Source: Beggiatoa leptomitoformis
GTDB lineage: Bacteria > Pseudomonadota > Gammaproteobacteria > Beggiatoales > Beggiatoaceae
NCBI RefSeq assembly: GCF_001305575.3
Contig: NZ_CP012373.2
Coordinates: forward strand, 3,420,261-3,484,260
DNA length: 64,000 nt
Direction: 5' to 3'
This document shows positions 29,923 through 39,668 of the stretch, piece by piece. Position 1 is the first letter of the stretch. Every line of letters begins with the position of its first letter. The translations under genes and the position numbers were made by a program. The notes under the pieces were generated by a model. The model saw only the letters and a program-made list of their open reading frames with translations, did not search any database and had not been told where the DNA came from.

Positions 29923-32112
29923 TTATGATTTTTCAGCTAAACTTAATAATAAGGTTTGTTGCGCGGATATAGGTGTTTCCCCTTCAACAGGTTTTAACCA
30001 GTTATAACTCCCTTCACTGTCTAACACCCATGCTTGCGTATTATCCGCTAAATAGAGTTTTAAGCCTTGTTCAATAACCCGTGCTTTTAACACAGGGTTT
30101 TCAATTGGGAAACATTCTTCTACTCGTTTTAACAAATTGCGATCCATCCAGTCCGCGCTTGCGCAAAACACCTCAGGATTGCCATTATTATGAAAATAGA
30201 AACAACGGGTATGCTCTAAAAAACGTCCAACAACGGAACGGACATGAATATTTTCTGAAATGCCCGCCACACCGGGGCGTAAACAACAAATACCACGCAC
30301 AATCAGTTCAATCTTTACCCCTGCGATAGACGCACGATATAACGCTCGAATAATTGCTTCTTCAGTTAGTGCGTTGACTTTAACAATAATATGGGCGGGT
30401 TTACCTTGTGTCGCATTTTCTGCTTCCCGCGCAATGCGCTCTATCATGCCACTGTGCAACGTAAACGGAGCTTGCAACATCTTCCGCATTTTGGCACTGC
30501 GTCCTAATGAGGTTAGTTGCATAAAAATTTTATGCACGTCTTCGCCTATATCTTCATCACACGTAAATAAACCATAATCGGTATAAATCCGCGCGGTTTT
30601 TGCGTGATAATTTCCCGTTCCTAAATGCACATAGCGACGTAGTTTTTTCCCTTCGCGCCGAATAATCATCATGATTTTTGCGTGTGTTTTAAACCCAACA
30701 ACGCCATACACCACATGCGCACCCGCTTCTTGCAGACGATTCGCCAAACGAATATTGGCCTCCTCATCAAATCGCGCCCGCAACTCCACAACCACCGTGA
30801 CTTCTTTACCTGCTTTAGCCGCATCAACCAGTGCATCAACCAAAACAGAATCAGGGCCTGTGCGATACAGTGTTTGTTTAATCGCTAATACTTGCGGGTC
30901 AGCCGCTGCCTGACGTACAAAATCAATAACGGGTGTAAAGGATTGAAAGGGATGATGTAATAAAATATCCCCCTCACGAATGGTTGAAAATAGATTGCGT
31001 CCTACATTCGCGGGTAAACCCGGTGTAAAGCTAGGATATTTCAGCTCAGGACGGTCTAACATATCAGGGATAGCAATAAGTCGACCTAAATTGACAGGGC
31101 CATTAACTTGGAAAAGTTCTTTTTGTCCTAATTCAAATTTTTTCAGGAGATAGTTGACGATTTTTTCAGGGCAATTATCCGCAACTTCTAAGCGTACACT
31201 GTCACCATATCGCCGTCCGGGAAGTTCACCTTCTAACGCACGGAGCAAGTCGTCGACTTCTTCTTCATCTACAAATAAATCACTATTGCGTGTGAGGCGG
31301 AATTGATAACAACCCAATACCTCCATACCGGGGAATAAATCAGCAACATGCGCGTGAATAATTGAAGAAAGAAAAACAAAGTCTTGCGGATGTTGCGCAA
31401 TGTCTGCGGGGATTTCAATTAAACGAGGCAATGCACGCGGTGCTTGTACCACCGCCATATTAATATCGCGTCCAAATGCGTCTTTCCCCTTTAGGGAAAC
31501 GATAAAATTTAAACTTTTATTTAAAATGCGTGGAAAGGGATGCGCAGGGTCTAAGCCAATTGGGCTTAAAATCGGGAGTAATTCATTATTAAAAAAATCT
31601 CTAATCCATCCATTTTGTGCATCATTCCATTGGTCACGCTTGAGAAAATAAATATTCTCCTTTTCCAGACTGGGAATGATTTCATTATTCAGTAACCGAT
31701 ATTGTTCATCGACAAAATCATGCGCAGCAACGCTAATGCGGTTAAGAATTTCTTGCGGTGACAAATTATCTGCACCACTTTGTACAGAACCAAATTGAAC
31801 CTGCTCTTTTAAACCAGCAACACGAACTTCGTAAAACTCATCCAAATTAGAGCTGGCAATACATAAAAAACGTAACCGTTCTAACAACGGTTTACTGGTG
31901 TCTTTTGCTTGCGCGAGTACACGCCGATGAAAGGCAAGCAGACTTAATTCACGGTTAATGTATAAATCAGGGCGATTGAGATCAATTTCTTCCATGTTAC
32001 CCGCACTTGTTGGAGTAGGTTGCTCTGCTTTTTTCGTTGCACTTCTACGGGCATAAACCCGCGCGCGTGGGTCTTCGTCTAAACCACCACCATCTTTTGT
32101 TCTTGTATTCAT
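29923..32112 (-). CDS. ppk1: Polyphosphate kinase 1
   Basis: PPK1 polymerises the gamma-phosphate of ATP into inorganic polyphosphate at the inner membrane. The 729-aa product has a charged N-terminal extension (residues 1-45, with RARVYARRSATKKA), the N-domain NRELSLLAFHRRVL, the H-domain, and the C1/C2 PLD-like catalytic domains: SFTPVIDFVRQAA, KQTLYRTGPDS, ELRARFDEEANI, YVHLGTGNYHAKTARIY (phosphorylated His) and RGICCLRPGV. It is monocistronic by appearance. Polyphosphate storage is common in large sulfur bacteria. Confidence 0.96.
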   Translation of the reverse strand: MNTRTKDGGGLDEDPRARVYARRSATKKAEQPTPTSAGNMEEIDLNRPDLYINRELSLLAFHRRVLAQAKDTSKPLLERLRFLCIASSNLDEFYEVRVAGLKEQVQFGSVQSGADNLSPQEILNRISVAAHDFVDEQYRLLNNEIIPSLEKENIYFLKRDQWNDAQNGWIRDFFNNELLPILSPIGLDPAHPFPRILNKSLNFIVSLKGKDAFGRDINMAVVQAPRALPRLIEIPADIAQHPQDFVFLSSIIHAHVADLFPGMEVLGCYQFRLTRNSDLFVDEEEVDDLLRALEGELPGRRYGDSVRLEVADNCPEKIVNYLLKKFELGQKELFQVNGPVNLGRLIAIPDMLDRPELKYPSFTPGLPANVGRNLFSTIREGDILLHHPFQSFTPVIDFVRQAAADPQVLAIKQTLYRTGPDSVLVDALVDAAKAGKEVTVVVELRARFDEEANIRLANRLQEAGAHVVYGVVGFKTHAKIMMIIRREGKKLRRYVHLGTGNYHAKTARIYTDYGLFTCDEDIGEDVHKIFMQLTSLGRSAKMRKMLQAPFTLHSGMIERIAREAENATQGKPAHIIVKVNALTEEAIIRALYRASIAGVKIELIVRGICCLRPGVAGISENIHVRSVVGRFLEHTRCFYFHNNGNPEVFCASADWMDRNLLKRVEECFPIENPVLKARVIEQGLKLYLADNTQAWVLDSEGSYNWLKPVEGETPISAQQTLLLSLAEKS

Positions 32113-32316
32113 AATAACAGTCGCTTTTATCGTTATTTAAGGTCTTTAGGGTATCAGATGTTATTTTCGCTAAGATGACAGTTTACGCATTATTATGGAT
32201 GTTGATGCGTGATTACGGCACAGAAGCGTATTATCAGATGTCTTTAACAATAATACTCTTTTAGCATCTTTTTGGAATATGCCCTTTCTGCCAAACAACC
32301 CATTAAACTTACGACA

Positions 32317-32335
32317 GGGGCGAATTTATCGCCCC
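32317..32335 (-). terminator. GC-rich hairpin after argA
   Basis: GGGGCGA (32317-32323) and TCGCCCC (32329-32335) form a perfect 7-bp stem with loop ATTTA, ten bases past the argA stop. Only a weak T-rich stretch follows on the minus strand. Its GCGAATTT core resembles the hairpin at 25539-25556. Confidence 0.5.
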
Positions 32336-32344
32336 GATGGCTGT

Positions 32345-33661
32345 TTATAGTGCTTTAATAAATACTTTAGAATTGCGTTGATAATTGTATAACGCCCGTC
32401 TGGCAACGGGGAGCGCGTCAATATTAGCAGGCACAAACCCACGTTCTTGAAACCAATGTGCCGTATGCGTAGTCAACACAAAAATCCGCCGTATGCCTAA
32501 ACGGCGAGCCTCACGTTCAGCATACGCGAGTAACATATCGCCTCGGTCTGACCCCTGATAAATAGGACGAACCGCAACACAAGCCAACTCGGCAATATCT
32601 TCTTCAACAAAGGGATAAAGCGCGGCACACGCGATAATCATTCCATCACGCTCTTGCAAAGTGAAATGGTTAATTTCCATTTCTAACTTTTCCCGTGAGC
32701 GTCGCACCAAAATACCCGCCTCTTCTAATGGGCGAATCAGTTCAATCAATCCCGCAACGTCATCAACAGTCGCTTTACGGAAATGCTCAAACGGGTCGGT
32801 ACTAATGAGCGTTCCGATGCCATCACGACTAAATAACTCCATCAATAACGCACCATCCACATCATCAGAAACCAAATGCACCCGATGCACGCCTTTTTGA
32901 CAAGCCCGAATCGCATTCGCAAGTTGTCGCTTCACATGTTCCGACAAGGTACTGGTGGTTAAAAACCGTTGCGCTTCTAATAAAGTAAACTGTTGAACTA
33001 ACGAACCTTCATGGTCAAAAATCCCTTCTGCTTCTGTTAAACAAACCCATTTGTGCGCCCGCAAACCAATAGCAACCTCGGTGGCGACATCCTCCGTTAA
33101 TAAATTAAAGGCCTCGCCTGTGGGGGAATATCCCATGGGTGGAATTAATACAATACACCCCTCATCTAAGCGTCGAGTAATCGCCTCTGTGTCAATCCGA
33201 CGCACTTCGCCCGTATAAATGTAATCCACCCCATCACGCACCCCAACAGGACGTGCTGTAATAAAATTGCCCGACGCGGTTCTGATTCGCACATCAGCGG
33301 TTGGGGAATTCGTCAACCCCATAGACAAATAACTTTCAATAACGCTACTCACCTCACCACACGCGGCTTTCACACAACTCAAGGTTATTTCATCAGTAAT
33401 GCGCAAACCGTTTGCATAATTTGGTTTTTGTCCACGAATTGCCAACTCCTCATCAATTTGCGTTCGCACGCCATGCACAAGCACAATACGAATGCCTAAA
33501 CTATTTAATAACGCAATATCATGAATGAGATGTCCAAAGTAAGGACTTTGTACTGCCTCACCCACAAAACTAATAACAACGGTTTTTCCCCGATGCGCAT
33601 GAATATAAGGGGATGCCTGCCGAAACCATTCGACGAACTGCTGAGAATATTCAGATGACAT
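32345..33661 (-). CDS. argA: Amino-acid N-acetyltransferase (N-acetylglutamate synthase)
   Basis: ArgA makes N-acetylglutamate from glutamate and acetyl-CoA, the first step of arginine synthesis, and is feedback-inhibited by arginine. The 438-aa product has an N-terminal amino-acid-kinase-like domain (residues about 1-290: KTVVISFVGEAV, RIVLVHGVRTQIDE, LIPPMGYSPTGEAFNLLTED) and a C-terminal GNAT domain (about 295-438: ACVAVRPIYQGSDRGDMLLA, with the CoA loop, and THTAHWFQERGF). This fusion is the classic gammaproteobacterial ArgA. Confidence 0.96.
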   Translation of the reverse strand: MSSEYSQQFVEWFRQASPYIHAHRGKTVVISFVGEAVQSPYFGHLIHDIALLNSLGIRIVLVHGVRTQIDEELAIRGQKPNYANGLRITDEITLSCVKAACGEVSSVIESYLSMGLTNSPTADVRIRTASGNFITARPVGVRDGVDYIYTGEVRRIDTEAITRRLDEGCIVLIPPMGYSPTGEAFNLLTEDVATEVAIGLRAHKWVCLTEAEGIFDHEGSLVQQFTLLEAQRFLTTSTLSEHVKRQLANAIRACQKGVHRVHLVSDDVDGALLMELFSRDGIGTLISTDPFEHFRKATVDDVAGLIELIRPLEEAGILVRRSREKLEMEINHFTLQERDGMIIACAALYPFVEEDIAELACVAVRPIYQGSDRGDMLLAYAEREARRLGIRRIFVLTTHTAHWFQERGFVPANIDALPVARRALYNYQRNSKVFIKAL

Positions 33662-33930
33662 ATAGATAAATAATGTATTAAGAGAGGCGATGGAAAAGGT
33701 AAAAAAGTATAGGGCAAATGAGGGAATTATGTTATGGGCGAGAAGGGAAACAAATGCGGGACAACAACCTTTTTTAAAAACCTATCCGAGCCAGAACTCA
33801 CTGCATTATCAACATTGTAAGACAAGAAAATTAAGGCTTTCACATGAGCGGATTCTGATTCAGACAGATTTTTAGACGTAATGGTATCGGTATCACTTTT
33901 GCGTACAGTCCATTACTCGACCTAATATAT

Positions 33931-34899
33931 TTACGCATTTTCCACAGAAAACGCTAATACCTGCTGAATTTGCTGCGCACCTACTTTTAACATCAACAAT
34001 CTATCCAAACCAATGGCAACCCCAGCACAATCGGGTAATCCCGAATGCAACGCCGTTAAGAAATTTTCATCAATCGGATATTGAGGCAACTGTAAATCTG
34101 CACGACGTTGCAAATCCTCAATAAAACGGCGACGCTGCTCTATCGGGTCTGCCAACTCATGAAAACCATTCGCCAATTCCATCCCCTGAAAATACACCTC
34201 AAAACGTTCTGCTAACTGTGGATTATCAAGACATTTACGTGCTAAAGCCGCTTGTGTAGCAGGAAAATATTGCACAACCGTTGGGCAAGTTTTCCCAATG
34301 TGCGGTTCAACTTGGACACTCATCAAAAACTGCAAACAACTATCCCTATCTAACGGCTGAGTTGTCACCAATCCCGCCGCAACCGTTGCATACTGCAATG
34401 CTTCTAACGGCGTATGTAACGGATGTAACCCCGTATATTGCTGGAAAACATCACAATAATTAACAATCTCTACAGGAGAACACGCCAAAACCGTTTGTAA
34501 TAACGCACTGACTTCATCAATCAACGCAGACAAAGAAAAATGCGGACGATACCACTCTAACAAACTAAACTCAGGATTATGCTTTTTACCTGCCTCGCCA
34601 TCCCGAAAAACCTTACAAATTTGAAAAATTGCACCGCTACCGCTGGCTAATAAACGTTTCATCGGCAATTCTGGCGACGTTTGCAAAAACAACTGTAACG
34701 GCTTATCTCCATGATAATACGTATGAAAAGGCGCAATCATCGGCTCTGGCACACTGGCGGATGATAAAATGGGCGTTTCCACCTCCCACACATCCCGCGC
34801 CTGAAAAAAAGCCCGTATTGTTTGATAAAACTGACTACGCGAGCGCAAAACCGCCAGCGTTGCAGAAGGTTGCCAAGGGAGCGAGGGAACTGTTTTCAT
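33931..34899 (-). CDS. epmA: EF-P-lysine ligase EpmA (GenX/PoxA)
   Basis: EpmA attaches beta-lysine to elongation factor P so that it rescues ribosomes stalled at polyproline. The 322-aa protein is a class II lysyl-tRNA-synthetase core without the anticodon domain: VETPILSSASVPEP, LQTSPELPMKRLLASG, QICKVFRDGEAGKKHNPEFS (motif 2), GMELANGFHEL and the final motif GVAIGLDRLLML. Neither efp nor epmB is in the window. The DUF1841 gene lies upstream at 34946-35365, 46 bp away. Confidence 0.95.
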   Translation of the reverse strand: MKTVPSLPWQPSATLAVLRSRSQFYQTIRAFFQARDVWEVETPILSSASVPEPMIAPFHTYYHGDKPLQLFLQTSPELPMKRLLASGSGAIFQICKVFRDGEAGKKHNPEFSLLEWYRPHFSLSALIDEVSALLQTVLACSPVEIVNYCDVFQQYTGLHPLHTPLEALQYATVAAGLVTTQPLDRDSCLQFLMSVQVEPHIGKTCPTVVQYFPATQAALARKCLDNPQLAERFEVYFQGMELANGFHELADPIEQRRRFIEDLQRRADLQLPQYPIDENFLTALHSGLPDCAGVAIGLDRLLMLKVGAQQIQQVLAFSVENA

Positions 34900-34945
34900 A
34901 ACTGTCTTGATTCACCATCAAAAAAACTTTTCAATTAACTATCTG

Positions 34946-35365
34946 TTATAACAATCGTTTTAACTGCGCAAGATAAGCTTGCTCATCAGGCAAGGTATTA
35001 TTCCGTTGCGCGAGCCACAAGGTTTCTGCCAAACATTCCAATATCTTATGTTCAAGCTCATGCACATCGCGTGCTTTTGCACGCAAGGCTTGATAAACCG
35101 TGCGAATCCCAGCAGGGCGGTCGGTACTCAGTTGCTCACGAATCGCGATATGCAATCCTAAATGCAAAAACGGATTTGTTTCGCCCATTTCTGGTAAAAA
35201 ATCTTTATCAACAACATCAGGTTGTAACATTTGTTGGTATTCAGGATGCATTAATAACACATCTAAAATCATACTTTCTAATGGTTCTAGTGGTGTTTTT
35301 GCAAGGTGTTTTCGCCATACTTCTATAAAAAAACGGCGGGTGGTATCGCGTTTGTCGGCAAACAT
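34946..35365 (-). CDS. DUF1841 family protein
   Basis: The 139-aa product matches the DUF1841 pattern: F-x-x-x-R-D-x-x-R-x-F-x-x-x-W-x-K (MFADKRDTTRRFFIEVWRKH), then PLEPLESMILDVLLMHPEYQ, ETNPFLHLGLHIAIREQLST and RDVHELEHKILECLAETLW. Conserved His residues in LHLGLHIAIREQ and VHELEH suggest metal binding, but the family has no assigned function. It is soluble and probably cotranscribed with epmA. Confidence 0.88.
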   Translation of the reverse strand: MFADKRDTTRRFFIEVWRKHLAKTPLEPLESMILDVLLMHPEYQQMLQPDVVDKDFLPEMGETNPFLHLGLHIAIREQLSTDRPAGIRTVYQALRAKARDVHELEHKILECLAETLWLAQRNNTLPDEQAYLAQLKRLL

Positions 35366-35453
35366 AGGGAATTAGACGGGGTATGTGTGAATTAAGAAGA
35401 TTATACGGGATTTTTTGTTTGTGTGATGAATTGGGAAACCGCATTAAGCAAGC

Positions 35454-35480
35454 GGTGCATAAACAGATGTGTTATGCACC
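35454..35480 (-). terminator. Hairpin after the four-helix membrane protein gene
   Basis: GGTGCATAA (35454-35462) and TTATGCACC (35472-35480) form a perfect 9-bp stem with a 9-nt loop, about 40 bp beyond the end of the CHAT-associated unit. No U-run follows; a transcript-end or stability role is a guess. Confidence 0.42.
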
Positions 35481-35521
35481 AGAAATATTAGGATAATAAA
35501 ATGGTTAGGCTTTTTTATAAA

Positions 35522-36502
35522 TTAATCAACCGCAGATTCAACGGGTGTGACTTTGTTATTACTACCTCGCCATAAATAATGGGTTAATGCTAATCCTGCT
35601 TGTTTTTCTGCTTCGGGGTCTTTAGGCATTTCCAAACGTAGGGCTTCGTAGAGCAGATGACGATGTACATCAAAAGTAGCTTCGATAAGTTGTCCGTAAA
35701 TATCAGCCGCTTTTAGGGCTAGTAAATAACCTGAACAGATTAAAAACAATGCGATTGATGGAGCAAACCAGCTCCAAATTGTCCAGATAAAAAATAATAT
35801 TCCCCATGCAACTAATTGAATCGCCTCGTCAAGTGCATCGCGGGTGGCAGACAGTTCTTTTTGTGTTGATTCGGGAAGCACTAACCAAAGGCGAGACCAG
35901 CAGATAATTGAATCTAACCCATACTTTTTATAAGAGCGTTGTTCATAACCGCGTAAAATATTACCTAAACGAGTGGGCATTGGAGGGGTTATATCTGATG
36001 TTGATGCAATTTCCCCTTTTAACTTGGTATATATCAATGATTCTTTGCTAGTTAATGGCTGTTTTTGCAACACTTTAGCATCAAGTTCAGACCAACGATT
36101 TAATCGTTGCTGATATTGATTTTCATAAAACTGAATTTTTTTAACATAAAACCAATGCAATCCATAATCAGACCAATTGTAGCCTTCTAATAAACGCAAT
36201 AGCTCAAATTGTAAGGCTTTTACAATTGCACTTGATAATACAATCAATGTAGTTAAGATTAAAATTAAAACTATCATTTCAGATTCTTGCATGGTACGCA
36301 AAAAGTCCCAAACACCAAGCCAATCTTTTGTTATATATCTTTCTTTATCTGCTAATACTTTGTTAAAACGCAGTTTATCAATGGCTTCCCAATTAATAAT
36401 GCTGAATAACCAAAGAAAAAAACCACCTAACCAAAAAAAGAGGCTCGTTTTTAAAGGCGTGCTTAACCAGCCTTGAAACACACCACTGAGTTTAGCAAAC
36501 AT
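35522..36502 (-). CDS. Four-helix membrane protein in CHAT protease unit
   Basis: The 326-aa protein has membrane helices at about residues 20-37, 75-97, 228-245 and 247-264, separated by a cytosolic loop of about 130 residues. The loop contains MPTRLGNILRGYEQRSYKKY, then GLDSIICWSRLWLVLPE. That TRLGN-x-L-R...YGLD...WSRLW-x-LP pattern recalls a poorly described membrane family also seen in actinobacteria (from memory, not searched). It is the last gene of three, 9 bp after the zinc-ribbon gene. It could be the membrane-acting output or a substrate of the CHAT protease. No gasdermin-like pattern is seen. Confidence 0.75.
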   Translation of the reverse strand: MFAKLSGVFQGWLSTPLKTSLFFWLGGFFLWLFSIINWEAIDKLRFNKVLADKERYITKDWLGVWDFLRTMQESEMIVLILILTTLIVLSSAIVKALQFELLRLLEGYNWSDYGLHWFYVKKIQFYENQYQQRLNRWSELDAKVLQKQPLTSKESLIYTKLKGEIASTSDITPPMPTRLGNILRGYEQRSYKKYGLDSIICWSRLWLVLPESTQKELSATRDALDEAIQLVAWGILFFIWTIWSWFAPSIALFLICSGYLLALKAADIYGQLIEATFDVHRHLLYEALRLEMPKDPEAEKQAGLALTHYLWRGSNNKVTPVESAVD

Positions 36503-36511
36503 TAGTATATC

Positions 36512-36895
36512 CTATTGTTTTGTCATGAGTAATTCGCAGGTTTGACAAGTAGGTGGATTTGATAAAACTCTTGGAAATCGTTGGATATGATTGTTTGGGC
36601 ATTTATATACTGTTAATGGCATTTCAGATAAATCAGGGTCACCCGCTAATGGTGAATAACTTTTATCATTATTTGTAGGTAGTGGAACTCTCTTTTCCAT
36701 CCATTTTCGTGTTTCCTCATATTGACGCAACAAACTTCTTAGTGGTCGTTTAATTGACTCGCCTGATTCGGCACGTGCGAATAATGATTCTAGTTCTTTT
36801 TCAACAGATTCGGCTTTTTTACCTAATAATTTTGGTAATTCAGCTAAAATGTTTTTAGCTTCAGTGATTAGTTTGTTTTCTTCGTCTGAACTCAT
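36512..36895 (-). CDS. Small zinc-ribbon protein in CHAT protease unit
   Basis: From ATG 36895 the product is 127 aa. Residues 1-70 are helical and strongly charged (ITEAKNILAELPKLLGKKAE). Residues 92-127 form a zinc-knuckle-like end with Cys 99, His 103, Cys 117 and Cys 120 (YKCPNNHIQRF, then PPTCQTCELL). The start lies five bases past the CHAT stop, so translation is likely coupled; a longer frame to 37006 would overlap the CHAT gene and is rejected. It may be a scaffold or a protease substrate; no known family recognised. Confidence 0.72.
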   Translation of the reverse strand: MSSDEENKLITEAKNILAELPKLLGKKAESVEKELESLFARAESGESIKRPLRSLLRQYEETRKWMEKRVPLPTNNDKSYSPLAGDPDLSEMPLTVYKCPNNHIQRFPRVLSNPPTCQTCELLMTKQ

Positions 36896-36899
36896 GAGA

Positions 36900-39473
36900 T
36901 TAAATACCTGTGTAACTAAATGCTGCCCAATAATAAGGATGTCTAAAGATTTGCTCGGTGTCTGCTGAAAAACCGATAGCATCTTCCATTTTTTCAATCG
37001 TTTCATCTGAAAGATGGTTGTTTTCTATAAAAGCAAGTTTCTCGGTATTTGTGCTGTTCCGCACCCAAATCTGTGCCAATCGCAAGGCTTTTGCAGGATT
37101 ATCAGGATATTCATTAAACCAACGGTGATAAAACTGTGCCATCAATAACATGGTGCTTAAATCTGCCACTGACCACAGGGACGCTACCACTCCCGCCACG
37201 CCCGCTTGCAATAAACTGGTGGGTAAACTTACCACTTCCTCAACTTGTTTTACGCCTATCATCCCTGTTTCACAAGCGGACAAACTGACTAAACGGGCAT
37301 TGAGTTGTGCGTTTAAGAAATCCTGCACGGTTAGCATTTCATTATGTGCCATTAACAACCCTGTTTTTAATGGGTCTTCTGGTTTTGCACCGCCATGACA
37401 AGAAAAATGTAACACGGAATAACCATTATTCAGCACATTTTTAACAGCTTCTTGGGTTGCTTTTTCATGAGCAAAAATATCAGCTTGTGCAAAATACTGT
37501 TGAATTGCCTGTATTTCTACCGTACAACTGGGCAAAGCATTGGCTTTAACGGGACGCGGTTCATTAATCGCTAATAATTTCTGTGCGGGGATTTGTGCGC
37601 GTTTGCGAGCAGTTTGTAAAGAAAGCGCATTCGGTGCATAGCTAATCGTGTAATCATCTAACACATAACGGCGTTTACTATCAGTTGTTACATAAGCAGC
37701 CGCGTGAAGCGGTAATAAATTTAATAATCCGATGGGAATTAGCGTGGTTTGTGAATTTGGGGGAGTATTTTGCAAAATCGGTTGCATGACGGCTTGACAA
37801 AGCCATTCTGTCATCGTTTCTATGGCTTTAAACCAAGTTTCACCACGTTCATCATAAGCATTAAAATAGCCATTTATTTTTTCTAACAAAGTCGCCTCTT
37901 TTAATTCAGGCAAAGCAGTCGCTTGAATTTGTCCCTGAAAAACGTTTAAGGCATAACCGCCTTTTTTTGTAAAGAAAATATAAATTAATGCTTGTTGCTT
38001 AGAAACTTGCTTAACGGTGTTTATATCGGTTGCAATTAATAAAAAGCTTTCATGTCCTTGTAACTGGCGAATGTCCGCTAGCAATGCGTTAAATTGCTTT
38101 TCTGCGGTTTGCCATTCAGATTGTGCTTTTTCGCGGAGATTTTCAGGCGCGTTTTGGTAAAAGCGTTGTGCATTATTGACGACTTGCAAAGAATCTTGAT
38201 AACGCGCGTATAATTCAGGGCTATCTTGTTGTAATTGGGCTAAATCAGCATTAGAACGGGCTAACGCACTGCTTAATAAACGTGCAACCCCTTGTTCTAA
38301 GGCTTCAACTGCACCTTCAAGTTGTTTTGTTCGAATCCGTGCATACGCGACTCTTACCGCAATGCCTTGTGTATCTTTCAAAAAGGCTTCTTGATGTTCA
38401 CGCAACAATTGTTTTTCGACTAACAAATTGCTGTTTTTTTGGACAACAGGATAAGCTTCTTCAATTAAATTCCAATTTTCATATTTGTATCCCCAATTCA
38501 ACAGATTACGTGCTGCTCCCGCCCGTTCCTCAAGCGAGTATTCTTCGCCTAATTTAATAGCTTCGCGACATTTATTTATCCCATTATCTAAATCTTGTGA
38601 TTCCCCTGAAGCGTCATAGCGATTTATATATGCTGTTGCTAAACCATTTAAAAACTTGGGGTAGTTAGACGAATTACGAGGAGTTTTTTCAACCGACTCT
38701 TCATAAGCCTTTAATCCTTCAATTAAATCACTTGGGGTCTTTAAGCGTTCATAGTGATCTGTAAGACAATTACCCAGCGTATGGTGTAAAAGTGGTAACT
38801 CTAAATTTGGGGGTAGAGATTCTTTAAGCTCTATCGCTTGCGCATAGTGTTCAATGGCTTCGCTAGAATATTTAACCATATCTTTTTCAAAGCACTTGAG
38901 CCTATCTTCTCCAAAAAATTTTGAACCCTTTGAACAAAAATTCTTTGCAGAAATAGCTAAATTATTTTTTAAACCACTCAATAATGCAAAAGAATCACAA
39001 TGATTCGGAATTTTAGCAATAAGTTGCTGATAAATTTCAAAGCATTTATTATAAGATTCTTTTGAACTTAAACGTGCGGCATACTCTTGAACTGCAATAC
39101 CTAAACTATTTAACCGTTCAATGAGGGCAGGAGAATCAGATTTGGTTCGATCAACAGTAAATTTCAGCTTTTCAATAGCATCATCTAAATCAGTGATTTG
39201 ACCTTCTTTCCAAAACTTTTCTAAGTATTTAACCCCTTCATTATGAATATAATAGAGTGTAGTTCGTGAAGTATTTTTTAACATATCCTCATATCGATTC
39301 CAAATCAGCTCCGGCTTATCTGGTTTATATTTTTCGATATGAACCTTAATAATTTTTCTAATTTCCGCTTTATTAGTAATTAATTCAGGAAATATCTGCA
39401 AAACCTGATTTAATTCCTTACCATTAGAAACCTGAAGAAACGCATTTACTGCCTCAATCAATCGCTCATCCAT
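36900..39473 (-). CDS. TPR-CHAT caspase-like protease
   Basis: CHAT proteins are clan CD cysteine peptidases related to caspases and separase. In this 857-aa protein residues 1-480 form degenerate TPR helices. The C-terminal CHAT domain (about 560-857) carries the catalytic His in LHFSCHGGAKPEDPL (His 693) and Cys in VSLSACETGMIG (Cys 734), plus SLLQAGVAGVVASLWSV and the closing HPYYWAAFSYTG. There is no signal peptide, so it acts in the cytoplasm. It heads a unit with a zinc-ribbon protein and a membrane protein. TPR-CHAT proteases take part in phage defence in other systems (Craspase, bacterial gasdermin loci); no gRAMP or CRISPR array is here. Confidence 0.9.
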   Translation of the reverse strand: MDERLIEAVNAFLQVSNGKELNQVLQIFPELITNKAEIRKIIKVHIEKYKPDKPELIWNRYEDMLKNTSRTTLYYIHNEGVKYLEKFWKEGQITDLDDAIEKLKFTVDRTKSDSPALIERLNSLGIAVQEYAARLSSKESYNKCFEIYQQLIAKIPNHCDSFALLSGLKNNLAISAKNFCSKGSKFFGEDRLKCFEKDMVKYSSEAIEHYAQAIELKESLPPNLELPLLHHTLGNCLTDHYERLKTPSDLIEGLKAYEESVEKTPRNSSNYPKFLNGLATAYINRYDASGESQDLDNGINKCREAIKLGEEYSLEERAGAARNLLNWGYKYENWNLIEEAYPVVQKNSNLLVEKQLLREHQEAFLKDTQGIAVRVAYARIRTKQLEGAVEALEQGVARLLSSALARSNADLAQLQQDSPELYARYQDSLQVVNNAQRFYQNAPENLREKAQSEWQTAEKQFNALLADIRQLQGHESFLLIATDINTVKQVSKQQALIYIFFTKKGGYALNVFQGQIQATALPELKEATLLEKINGYFNAYDERGETWFKAIETMTEWLCQAVMQPILQNTPPNSQTTLIPIGLLNLLPLHAAAYVTTDSKRRYVLDDYTISYAPNALSLQTARKRAQIPAQKLLAINEPRPVKANALPSCTVEIQAIQQYFAQADIFAHEKATQEAVKNVLNNGYSVLHFSCHGGAKPEDPLKTGLLMAHNEMLTVQDFLNAQLNARLVSLSACETGMIGVKQVEEVVSLPTSLLQAGVAGVVASLWSVADLSTMLLMAQFYHRWFNEYPDNPAKALRLAQIWVRNSTNTEKLAFIENNHLSDETIEKMEDAIGFSADTEQIFRHPYYWAAFSYTGI

Positions 39474-39668
39474 TCCCCATTCTCCCCAAAAAAATCATCG
39501 TTTGGATATTAGAGCATTCTAATTAATGAATATCAATAATTTTTCTAAAAATTAAAGCCTTATATCTAGCAAACATCAAGATTGTTGCATTTATCTACAC
39601 ACTATTTAGCACTATCAAATTCTGTACTGATAAAATATGCTCTTCTACCACACTACTGTGTAATATTC

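Noticed and set aside
35522-36502. Membrane protein next to the CHAT protease considered as a bacterial gasdermin
   Set aside because: It has four clear membrane helices and a long helical loop, unlike the soluble beta-rich gasdermin fold with a lipidated N-terminus.
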